This document shows, piece by piece, positions 9,349-16,290 of a stretch of 64,000 nucleotides of DNA (positions are counted from its first letter, which is position 1; every line of letters begins with the position of its first letter). Position numbers and translations under genes: made by a program. The notes under the pieces are model-generated. The model was given only the letters and a program-made list of their open reading frames with translations, was not told the origin of the DNA and did no database searches. The DNA is taken from positions 1-64,000 of the forward strand of contig JAHDBC010000011.1 of the NCBI GenBank assembly GCA_020630595.1, read 5' to 3'. The DNA comes from Planktomarina sp. Its GTDB lineage: Bacteria; Pseudomonadota; Alphaproteobacteria; Rhodobacterales; Rhodobacteraceae.

Positions 9349-9450
9349 GGGTGGCGGGGCGATGCCCCGCCCACCCACCCCTTTTGGGGGCTTTGCCCCC
9401 GCCACACACTGCGTGTGTGTCCCCCCCAGAGTATTTGAGGCAAAATGAAA
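9349..9450 (+). repeat. Triple-hairpin mosaic ending in intergenic motif copy 2
   Basis: Three consecutive inverted repeats: gggtggcggggc/gccccgcccaccc (9349-9376, one bulge), gggggc/gccccc around ttt (9386-9400), and acacac/gtgtgt around tgc (9404-9418). They are followed at 9427-9450 by cagagtatttgaggcaaaat plus gaaa, a 24-nt relative of 2887-2910. The start codon of the SnoaL-like gene (9445) lies inside this motif. The mosaic fills the whole gap after hpsN and could terminate, attenuate or protect the transcript. Confidence 0.65.
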
Positions 9451-10431
9451 ACCACGGTTTTGGGTGAATGGCGTCAGGCCATGTATGACGATCCGGCATC
9501 CGCTGACGGGGGATGTTTTGCCGATGACGCGCTGATCCGCCTGATGCATCCGATTGGGGATGTGACGGGGTATCGCGGTTTGTGGGACCGCCTGTTGCAG
9601 CCCCTGGTCGCGGCGATGCCCGATGTGGAACGCCGCGAACAGATCGTTATTCAGGGCACGGACAGCGCTGGTGGGTTCTGGGTTGGCTGCGCCTGTGTTT
9701 ATCTGGGGACGTTTCGGGCGCCCTTCATGGGGATTCCACCGACAGGGCGGTTGGCCCACATCCGCGCGCATGAATTTTTTCGCATTGCCGATGGCAAGGT
9801 GGTTGAAGTGCAGGCGCTGTGGGATTTGCCTGAACTGATGATGCAGGCAGGGGCGTGGCCTTTGGGCCCGTCTTTGGGGCGGGATTGGCATGTTCCGGCA
9901 CCCGCCAATCAGGGTGGATTGGGGCCCCATGACCCGGCCACATCGCAAGCCGCACACGACATTGTTTTGGATATGCTGATCGACATGGGCAAGCACCCGT
10001 CCCAAGGCGGGCCAGAGGTGATGCAGCTGGAAAAATACTGGCATCCGAAGATGAATTGGTATGGCCCTGCCGGGATTGGCACCGGGCGCGGGATTGATGG
10101 GTTTCGCCGGGTGCATCAAATCCCGTTTTTGAAAGCCGTGCCGGATCGTGGGCAATACCGCGATCTGGCCAATTACCATTTCATGGCCGAAGGTGATTTT
10201 GTTGGTGTCACGGGCTGGCCCAACATGGTGCAGACGCTGACGGGGTCTGGTTGGTTGGGTGTCGCGCCAACTGGCACACGGATCACCATGCGCAGCCTTG
10301 ATTTCTGGCGCATCGAAGATGGGTTGATCCGCGAAAACTGGGTTCTGGTTGATCTACTGGACATGTACGCGCAAGTTGGTGTCGATGTGTTTGAACGCAT
10401 GGGCGAAGTTGCGCGGGGGGGCGCGGTGTAG
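9445..10431 (+). CDS. Two-domain SnoaL-like (NTF2 fold) protein
   Basis: A 328-residue protein that looks like two SnoaL/NTF2-like domains in tandem (about 1-145 and 170-320). Each half ends with the family's typical strand pattern: AHEFFRIADGKVVEVQALWD (about 108-127) and RSLDFWRIEDGLIRENWVLVD (about 286-306; both quoted in part), with the Trp/Asp that line the pocket. SnoaL relatives are polyketide cyclases, ester cyclases or binding proteins without known chemistry. It is directly joined to the VOC gene (stop at 10431, next ATG at 10432). A second protein of the same two-domain plan closes the cluster at 12261. Confidence 0.8.
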   Translation: MKTTVLGEWRQAMYDDPASADGGCFADDALIRLMHPIGDVTGYRGLWDRLLQPLVAAMPDVERREQIVIQGTDSAGGFWVGCACVYLGTFRAPFMGIPPTGRLAHIRAHEFFRIADGKVVEVQALWDLPELMMQAGAWPLGPSLGRDWHVPAPANQGGLGPHDPATSQAAHDIVLDMLIDMGKHPSQGGPEVMQLEKYWHPKMNWYGPAGIGTGRGIDGFRRVHQIPFLKAVPDRGQYRDLANYHFMAEGDFVGVTGWPNMVQTLTGSGWLGVAPTGTRITMRSLDFWRIEDGLIRENWVLVDLLDMYAQVGVDVFERMGEVARGGAV

Positions 10432-10860
10432 ATGGAACAGCGCATTTCCCTGATCACGTTGGGTGTTTCGGACATGGACCGGGCCGCTGCGTTTTACGAC
10501 GCCTTGGGTTGGAAGCGGGTGGAAACGCAGGACGGTGTGATCGCCTATGATCTGATTGCGCAGACGTTGGGCCTGTACCCGTTGGACAAGCTTGCCGAAG
10601 ATTTGGGATTGCCCGCCGATGCGTTGGGGCATGGGGCCTGCACCCAAGGGTACAACGCCCATGATCGGGCCGAAGTGGATGCGGTGATGGCGGCGGCGGA
10701 TGCTGCGGGGGCAAGGGTCATCAAACCTGCCACCGAAGTGTTCTGGGGCGGCTATCACGGGTATTTCGCGGACCCGGACGGGCACATCTGGGAAATCGCG
10801 CATAATCCGTTTTCGCCGCTGGGACCCAAGGGTGAATTTCAATGGAACGGTGCGGGATGA
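10432..10860 (+). CDS. VOC (glyoxalase-fold) family protein
   Basis: A 142-residue VOC protein starting MEQRISLITLGVSDMDRAAA with two beta-alpha-beta-beta-beta units. The ends of the second unit (GGYHGYFADPDGHIWEIAHNP, about 104-124, quoted in part) carry the usual DPDGxxWE signature, with Glu as a metal ligand; Gly-His-Gly around residue 65 lies near another ligand position. It starts on the base after the SnoaL-like stop and overlaps the following gene by ATGA, so these genes are translated as one unit. The VOC fold covers isomerases, dioxygenases and lyases; the reaction here is unknown. Confidence 0.85.
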   Translation: MEQRISLITLGVSDMDRAAAFYDALGWKRVETQDGVIAYDLIAQTLGLYPLDKLAEDLGLPADALGHGACTQGYNAHDRAEVDAVMAAADAAGARVIKPATEVFWGGYHGYFADPDGHIWEIAHNPFSPLGPKGEFQWNGAG

Positions 10861-11492
10861 GACGCCCCCAAAGCATGTGGTCGCTGGAAACGCTGGGCCG
10901 TGTGCGGTTGTCGAAATATTTTTACATGCGCGATTTTCTGTATTCGGAAATTGGCAATTTCCATGAAATCCAGAACATCCCGGATGATGTCGATTTGGCG
11001 CTGGATGGTGGGCGCAAGTTTTGCCGCCTGATCCTGGACCCACTAACCGAAACCTTTGGGCGGATCGCCGTGCGATCGGGGTATCGGTCGCGCCGGTTGA
11101 ACCAGTTTGGCAATGAAAACCGGTTGAACTGTGCCCGCAACGATTATCCGCAAGAATGCCATATCTGGGATTATCACACCGGCCCGCGTCAGGTGGCGGG
11201 CGCGTCGATTGTGATTCCGTGGTTCGCGGATCGATACGATCAAGGGCGTGACTGGCGCGATCTGGCGTGGTGGATCCATGATCATCTGCCCTATTCCGAA
11301 CTTTGGTTTTTCCCAAAGCTGTGCGCGTTTAACATTGCGTGGCGGGCGGAACCTGTGCGAACCATTTCCAGCTATATCGCCCCCAAAGGGATGCTGTTGC
11401 GCGGGGGGGATGACCCTGCCGAAGACAGCGCCACCCGCCGGGGCCGTTATTCAGATTTCCCGCCGTTTCGCGGCATATCTTATCCGGAGTGA
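10857..11492 (+). CDS. Peptidase M15-like protein, probably without catalytic metal site
   Basis: A 211-residue protein beginning MRRPQSMWSLETLGRVRLSK. SKYFYMRDFLYSE, NIPDD and the segment ILDPLTETFGRIAVRSGYRS (about 56-79) followed by LN match the N-terminal half of M15-type D-Ala-D-Ala carboxypeptidases. The catalytic half is altered: the normal SxHxxGxAxD is replaced by a stretch CHIWDYHTGPRQVAGASI with no Asp, and the terminal WxH is FNIAW. So the fold is likely, but zinc peptidase activity is not. No signal peptide is seen. The start at 10857 overlaps the VOC stop (ATGA); an ATG at 10842 is also in frame. Why such a protein sits in this cluster is unclear. Confidence 0.6.
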   Translation: MRRPQSMWSLETLGRVRLSKYFYMRDFLYSEIGNFHEIQNIPDDVDLALDGGRKFCRLILDPLTETFGRIAVRSGYRSRRLNQFGNENRLNCARNDYPQECHIWDYHTGPRQVAGASIVIPWFADRYDQGRDWRDLAWWIHDHLPYSELWFFPKLCAFNIAWRAEPVRTISSYIAPKGMLLRGGDDPAEDSATRRGRYSDFPPFRGISYPE

Positions 11493-11496
11493 TCCT

Positions 11497-12255
11497 ATGA
11501 CCCTGCCCAAGACACCTTCGTTTCGTTTGGATGGCAAACGCGCCTTTGTCCCCGGGGGCAGCCGGGGGATCGGGCTGGGGTGTGCGGTGGCCTTGGCCGA
11601 ACAGGGGGCGCATGTGGTGATTGCCGCCCGGTCCAAGGATCAGGTGGACGACGCCGCAGGTGCCATGGCCGATGCAGGCTTCAGTGCCGAAGGGATGGCG
11701 CTGGATGTCACGGATCTGGACGCGATCAAGGCGTTGATGGCGGACGGTGATTTTGACGTGGTGTGCAATTCCGCTGGGGTCGCACGGCACATGCATTCCG
11801 AAACCGTGGTGCCAGAAGATTTCGATTTCGTCGTCAGCCTGAACATGAAAGCGGCCTATTTCATGGCGGTTGAAGCGGCGCGCAACATGGCGAAACGCGG
11901 TGGCGGATCTGTGATCCAGATCAGTTCCCAAATGGGCCACGTGGGTGGGATTGACCGGTCCGTTTATTGCGGCACAAAACACGCGGTCGAAGGGTTCAAC
12001 AAGGCGCTTGCGATTGAATGGGGCGCACAATCGGTGCGGTTCAATTCGATCTGCCCCACCTTTGTGCGTACACCGTTGACGGCGCCGACGTTTGCCAACC
12101 CGGAACGGCTGGCATGGATCATGGATAAGATCAAACTGCCCCGTGTGGGCGAAGTAGAAGACATTATGGGCGCTGTGGCTTTCCTTGCATCGGATGCAAG
12201 TGCGCTGGTCACGGGCACATCCATTCTGGTCGATGGCGGCTGGACAGCGGGGTAA
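11497..12255 (+). CDS. Short-chain dehydrogenase/reductase
   Basis: A 252-residue classical SDR. The nucleotide-binding GGSRGIG is at residues 20-26 (Gly in place of the usual Thr), NSAG at 91-94, and the catalytic Ser144, Tyr157, Lys161 (YCGTK) are intact. The C-terminus ends SILVDGGWTAG as usual for FabG-like enzymes. In sulfopropanediol catabolism two SDRs (HpsO, HpsP) interconvert the enantiomers before HpsN, so this is the natural candidate for such a step here, by context only. The ATG at 11497, with ggag upstream, is preferred to the 83-residue longer in-frame extension from 11248 that overlaps the previous gene. Confidence 0.88.
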   Translation: MTLPKTPSFRLDGKRAFVPGGSRGIGLGCAVALAEQGAHVVIAARSKDQVDDAAGAMADAGFSAEGMALDVTDLDAIKALMADGDFDVVCNSAGVARHMHSETVVPEDFDFVVSLNMKAAYFMAVEAARNMAKRGGGSVIQISSQMGHVGGIDRSVYCGTKHAVEGFNKALAIEWGAQSVRFNSICPTFVRTPLTAPTFANPERLAWIMDKIKLPRVGEVEDIMGAVAFLASDASALVTGTSILVDGGWTAG

Positions 12256-12260
12256 GACTG

Positions 12261-13220
12261 ATGCGCGGTTTTTCGAACGAATTTGAAGACTTTCCGGATT
12301 ACATCATCAAAATCACCAAACAGATATGGGAAGATCGTGGTCTCGGTGCACGGATGCGCGATTATTACCACCCGGACGTGATCGTGCGGATGCCGGGCGG
12401 GATTGCGTTTGGCGAACCGGGATCAACGGCCGCAACCATGGGGACGCTGACACAATTTCCTGATCGCACGTTGCTGGGCGAAGATGTGATTTGGTGCGGG
12501 GACCCCGATGCAGGGATGTTGTCATCCCATCGCATCCGGTCGACTGCCACGCATCTGGGGGATGGGCCATTTGGCCCGGCCACAGGGCGGCAGATCACAT
12601 CACTGGCGATTGCGGATTGTTACGCCAAAGACAACATGATCAGCGATGAATGGTTGATCCGCGACAATGGCGGGATCCTGCGCCAGATGGGCACGGACCC
12701 GCGCGATTGGGCGGCAGCCCAGTTGGACATGAACCCCGATTTCAAAGTGTTTACGCCTGATCAGGATGTGGATGGCCCGTACATGGGGCGGGGCAATGAC
12801 AATGAATGGGGTGCAAAACTTGCTGACCTGTTGACCCGCATCCAATCAGCTGAATTTTCGATCATTCCCAAAGAATGGGACCGGGGCTGTGTTGTGGAAT
12901 ATGCGGGCAATATCCGGGGTCACAGCCATGGTGCGGCGGATGCGTTCTGGCTGGGTCTGCGGTCGTCTTTCCCGTCGGCCACCTTTACCTGCCATCATGT
13001 CATGGGGCGGGAAGATGCGATGATGTCGCCGCGTGCTGCGGTGCGATGGTCGATGCAAGGCACGCACGACGGGTGGGGCACCTACGGCGCACCAACCGGG
13101 GCACAGGTGCATGTCATGGGCATCACCCATGCCGAATTTGGCCCATGGGGTCTGCGCCGGGAGGTGACGTTGTTGGATGAAACGGCTGTGTGGGCCCAAA
13201 TTCTTGCAAGTATGGGTTGA
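12261..13220 (+). CDS. Two-domain SnoaL-like (NTF2 fold) protein, second copy
   Basis: A 319-residue protein of about two NTF2-like domains (about 15-150 and 185-315). The second ends GITHAEFGPWGLRREVTLLD (about 288-307) and the first ends ADCYAKDNMISDEWLIRDNG (about 118-137), the usual acidic and aromatic pocket edge. It is 5 bp after the SDR stop and closes the transporter-hpsN-SnoaL-VOC-M15-SDR series. It shares domain plan rather than close identity with 9445-10431. The role is unknown; the family binds small hydrophobic or polar carbonyl compounds. Confidence 0.75.
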   Translation: MRGFSNEFEDFPDYIIKITKQIWEDRGLGARMRDYYHPDVIVRMPGGIAFGEPGSTAATMGTLTQFPDRTLLGEDVIWCGDPDAGMLSSHRIRSTATHLGDGPFGPATGRQITSLAIADCYAKDNMISDEWLIRDNGGILRQMGTDPRDWAAAQLDMNPDFKVFTPDQDVDGPYMGRGNDNEWGAKLADLLTRIQSAEFSIIPKEWDRGCVVEYAGNIRGHSHGAADAFWLGLRSSFPSATFTCHHVMGREDAMMSPRAAVRWSMQGTHDGWGTYGAPTGAQVHVMGITHAEFGPWGLRREVTLLDETAVWAQILASMG

Positions 13221-13269
13221 TCTGACGTTCCTTTTCCGGTGGTCTTGCATCACCAAGAGGAGGATTTTT

Positions 13270-13653
13270 ATGAAACGAATTTTTGCAATTGGGGCCGTTT
13301 TGGCCCTGTCTGCCTGTGGTGATGCAATGACCTATACGGGGTCATTGGAAGATCAGGCAGCGGCGGCGGCCGCCACGGCGTCAACGCCCGTAGATCAAAT
13401 TCAGATCGTCGCGGCGGACACCGTGAATGGTGGAAATTTCACGGTTTTGGGTGACGTCAAAGCGAATGTCGGTAAGTTGACCGCGTTCCATCCAAACCCA
13501 ACTGAAGATGATGCCCGGGCAAAGCTGCGGATCGAAGCGGCAGAATTGGGGGCCGATGCCGTGATCAACGCGGTGATTGGTGACGTGGGCGTTTGCGCAT
13601 TAAGTTGGGGGTGTCGCGTGTCGACCGGAACGGCGGTCAAGTTCACAAATTGA
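13270..13653 (+). CDS. Small lipoprotein with YbjQ/heavy-metal-binding-like domain
   Basis: A 127-residue protein with a lipoprotein signal: MKRIFAIGAVLALSACGD, lipobox LSAC with Cys16. After an Ala-rich linker it has a compact domain with GDVKANVGK and KLRIEAAELGADAVINAVIG, which resembles YbjQ/DUF74-type domains. Two Cys late in the chain (CALSWGC) may form a disulfide. It would be anchored in the periplasm. aagaggagg precedes the ATG at 13270 at ideal spacing, which rules out the longer frame from 13177 that overlaps the SnoaL gene. A perfect 10-bp hairpin follows at 13661. Confidence 0.75.
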   Translation: MKRIFAIGAVLALSACGDAMTYTGSLEDQAAAAAATASTPVDQIQIVAADTVNGGNFTVLGDVKANVGKLTAFHPNPTEDDARAKLRIEAAELGADAVINAVIGDVGVCALSWGCRVSTGTAVKFTN

Positions 13654-13660
13654 TACGTGT

Positions 13661-13698
13661 CGGCGGGCGGGCCCACCCCTGAATCGGTCCGCCCGCCG
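13661..13698. terminator. Strong hairpin, probable terminator
   Basis: cggcgggcgg (13661-13670) pairs perfectly with ccgcccgccg (13689-13698), 10 bp, 18-nt loop, eight bases after the lipoprotein stop codon. The T-rich tract (tttgatttt) is a further 12 nt downstream, so termination may need help. Confidence 0.6.
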
Positions 13699-14028
13699 TC
13701 ATCCCTTGGGTTTGATTTTCAAGGGAACGGAAATGATTCTGGAAATTTGCTTTGGTTGTTCTGGAATCGTCACCAACGATGCCCACTGCGAAAAAAATGT
13801 GCGTTCAGGGGCATGCGGCTTTTGGCTTTGATTTCGCCAATTAATTCAACTGCTTCGATCCTGCACACTGTCGGTTTTCCACCCATCCGTGCCTCAATTG
13901 TCCACAACATATTGTTTCTGCGTTGACCCAGTTCACCGCATTTGCGTTAATCATGTTAGAACAATCAGACACAAATGGGATTCAAAACGGCGGGTTTGGG
14001 ACAGGTCGTTTTGAAACAAGGGGGATCA
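13699..14028 (+). other. Intergenic region upstream of the LysM solute-binding genes
   Basis: About 330 bp without a convincing gene. It is less GC-rich than its surroundings and contains the promoter-like pair described at 13923-13951. A 54-nt in-frame extension of the next gene (13975-14028) is non-coding in my reading, because the signal peptide starts at 14029. No repeats or RNA structures stood out. Confidence 0.6.
13923..13951 (+). promoter_or_regulatory. Candidate sigma70-type promoter
   Basis: TTGACC (13923-13928), 17-nt spacer, GTTAAT (13946-13951), about 75 nt upstream of the ATG at 14029. Five of six bases fit the -35 box and four of six the -10 box. Confidence 0.4.
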
Positions 14029-15147
14029 ATGATCACACGCATCACGCAACTTTTGGCAGCAACAGCCCTGTGCGCAGCGGGCACGCAGGCCTTTGCCCAA
14101 TCATCAGACGAATTGACCTGTGGCGGCACATATCGCGTGCAACCGGGTGATACGCTGTCTGGCATCGTGGATTCGCTGTACGACAACAGCACAATCTGGA
14201 GCCGGATTTACCAGGCCAACGCATCCACGATCGGAAGCAACCCGAACCTGTTGCGCGTGGGTCAGCGCCTGACCATGCCGTGTATCGACAATAAACCCAA
14301 CGGCCTGCCCGGTGGCGCGGCAATTGATGCTGAACGGCCAGAGGTTGTGCAGTCTGAAACCATCACAACAGCCACGGTTGCCGCAGCCACGCAAGTGGGG
14401 TCTGAACTGAACATCCGCGTGTTGACCGCGGGGGATTACGCGCCCTTCACACAGCGCGGGATTTTGAACGACGGGATGCTGACAGACGTTGTGCAAAACG
14501 CCATGGCCGCATCCGATCTGGTGGATAACTTCAAGATCCACTGGGTCGAAGACTGGTCTGCCCATTTGGACCCATTGCTGACGGAATCCATGCTGGACAT
14601 GGGCTTTCCTTGGTTCAAGCCTGACTGCGAAGGCGACCCCAGCCAATACCGCTGTGAAAACTTCTATTTCACCGACCCGATGTTCGAAATGCTGATCTTG
14701 CTGTTTGCGCACAAGGATCGCCCGATGTTGTTCCGCACCGACAACGACATGCTGGGGAAAACCTTGTGCCGTCCGGCGGGCTATTTCACGCACGATATGG
14801 AAAAGAACGGCCGCAACTGGGTCAGCGAAGGCAAGATCACGCTGGAACAGCCTGCAACGATCAAGGAATGCTTTGATATGTTGGAAGCCGGCACGGTTGA
14901 CGCGGTTGCGATCAACGAATTCACGGGCCGGACCGCGATGAAGGATCTGGAACTGTCAGACACGGTTGAAATCGTCGGATCCCGCCCATTGTCGATCGAA
15001 GGTCTGCATGTTTTGGTCCACAAATCACACCCACGCGCCGAAGAAATGCTGGAAGCGGCAAACGCAGGTTTGCGCGAAATTCAGGACAACGGCGTGTATC
15101 AACGGATCATCGACGAACACATGACGTTGATCTGGGAATCCTTTTAA
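14029..15147 (+). CDS. Periplasmic LysM plus solute-binding (SBP_bac_3-like) protein
   Basis: A 372-residue exported protein. Signal peptide MITRITQLLAATALCAAGTQ..AFAQ is cleaved near residue 24. A LysM domain follows (YRVQPGDTLSGI.. to ..VGQRLTMP, about 35-85), then a linker and a family-3 periplasmic binding domain (about 125-370) starting NIRVLTAGDYAPF. Conserved Cys pairs (KPDC..YRC, TLC, KEC) suggest disulfides. LysM binds peptidoglycan, so the binding domain is probably wall-tethered. No permease or ATPase gene adjoins. aaggggg before ATG 14029 sets the start. The neighbour at 15163 has the same plan, so the pair arose by duplication. Confidence 0.85.
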   Translation: MITRITQLLAATALCAAGTQAFAQSSDELTCGGTYRVQPGDTLSGIVDSLYDNSTIWSRIYQANASTIGSNPNLLRVGQRLTMPCIDNKPNGLPGGAAIDAERPEVVQSETITTATVAAATQVGSELNIRVLTAGDYAPFTQRGILNDGMLTDVVQNAMAASDLVDNFKIHWVEDWSAHLDPLLTESMLDMGFPWFKPDCEGDPSQYRCENFYFTDPMFEMLILLFAHKDRPMLFRTDNDMLGKTLCRPAGYFTHDMEKNGRNWVSEGKITLEQPATIKECFDMLEAGTVDAVAINEFTGRTAMKDLELSDTVEIVGSRPLSIEGLHVLVHKSHPRAEEMLEAANAGLREIQDNGVYQRIIDEHMTLIWESF

Positions 15148-15162
15148 GGGGGCATGAAACCA

Positions 15163-16179
15163 ATGAAACAGCTGATCGCTGCACTTTTGTTTCTGGTCCC
15201 GGGGGCTGTCGTCGCACAAAGCTGTGACGACAAGACCCACACCGTCAGGGCCGGGGAAACCATCTTTACCATCGCTGAAACCTATTATGGCAGTCAGGAA
15301 CGCTGGTCGCTGATCTTTTACGGCAACCAAAGCACCCTGTCGGGTTCGGTGTTCGAAGTTGCCGCAGGCACAGAACTGACGATCCCGTGTCTGCCGGGTG
15401 AAATCGTTGCCGATGCGCGCCCGTTGGAAGACGACACCGCTGAAATGCGGCTGGTCACAGGCAGCAACTATGCGCCCTTTACAGACCGCAATTGGCCCGG
15501 GGACGGGATGATCACGGAACTGGTGAACGCCGCCATGGAAGCGACAACCGATCCGGTGTCCTATTCGATTACATGGGAAGACGATTGGTCCAAACACCTG
15601 TTCCCGATGTTGGATTCCAAGGAATTTGATATGGGCTTCCCGTGGTATCGGCCCAACTGTGAAGAAACACCGGATCAGGAACGTTGCAAGAATTTCCACT
15701 TCAGCGATCCGATTGTTGAACTTTTGGGCCTGTTGTTTGTCAAACAGGGGTCTGATTTCACCTTTAGCCAAGACAGCGATGCCCATGGCCGCACCCTGTG
15801 CCGCCCAGCCGGGTACTTCACGTTCGATATGGACCGCGAAGATCGGCAGTGGCTGGAAAAAGGGTTGGTGCAACTGGCACAGCCAGCAACCCCCAGCGAT
15901 TGTTTCCAGCTGTTGATGGACGGCGAAGTGGATGCAGTGGCGCTGAACGAATTCACAGGTTGGACCACGATCAGCGATATGGGTTTGCGCGGTCAAATCG
16001 CCCCGCTGCAAACACCACTGTCGGTTCAGGGTCTGCACATTATCATTTCGAAACGGCATTGGCGCGGGACGTCGCACCTGTACCGGATCAATGCCGGGCT
16101 GCGTGCTTTGAAAGAAACGGATCGCTATGACCAGATCGTGTCGCGCCACCTGTCAGAATTCTGGCAACGGGTGAACTGA
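15163..16179 (+). CDS. Periplasmic LysM plus solute-binding protein, tandem paralogue
   Basis: A 338-residue exported protein with signal peptide MKQLIAALLFLVPGAVVAQ. LysM (HTVRAGETIFTIAETYYG, about 27-44, to LTIPC) precedes a family-3 binding domain starting VTGSNYAPFTDR. It keeps paralogue motifs: DMGFPWYRPNC, TLCRPAGYFTFDM, ALNEFTG and SVQGLHIII, with the same Cys positions. I chose the ATG at 15163, ten bases after aaggggg; the ATG at 15154 is only one base from it. The gap to the previous gene is 15 bp, so they form one operon ended by the terminator at 16201. Confidence 0.85.
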   Translation: MKQLIAALLFLVPGAVVAQSCDDKTHTVRAGETIFTIAETYYGSQERWSLIFYGNQSTLSGSVFEVAAGTELTIPCLPGEIVADARPLEDDTAEMRLVTGSNYAPFTDRNWPGDGMITELVNAAMEATTDPVSYSITWEDDWSKHLFPMLDSKEFDMGFPWYRPNCEETPDQERCKNFHFSDPIVELLGLLFVKQGSDFTFSQDSDAHGRTLCRPAGYFTFDMDREDRQWLEKGLVQLAQPATPSDCFQLLMDGEVDAVALNEFTGWTTISDMGLRGQIAPLQTPLSVQGLHIIISKRHWRGTSHLYRINAGLRALKETDRYDQIVSRHLSEFWQRVN

Positions 16180-16200
16180 CCCGCCAATCGTGACTTGAAA

Positions 16201-16232
16201 GCGCCATCTGATCCAATCAGGTGGCGCTTTTT
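16201..16232 (+). terminator. Rho-independent terminator
   Basis: gcgccatctgat (16201-16212) pairs with atcaggtggcgc (16216-16227), 12 bp with one G-U and a 3-nt loop, followed by ttttt. It ends the tandem LysM solute-binding operon. Confidence 0.92.
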
Positions 16233-16290
16233 CATTGCGGGCACAGGCTGACAAGTTAGACTGCCGCGCACAGGACACAGGACATTTACC

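Noticed and set aside
8962-10179. 405-residue open frame on the minus strand
   Set aside because: It runs antisense to hpsN and the SnoaL gene, has His/Pro/Arg-rich shadow composition and no motif, so it is a high-GC artefact.
15025-16149. 374-residue minus-strand frame
   Set aside because: Antisense to the second LysM solute-binding gene, whose signal peptide and domains are clear.
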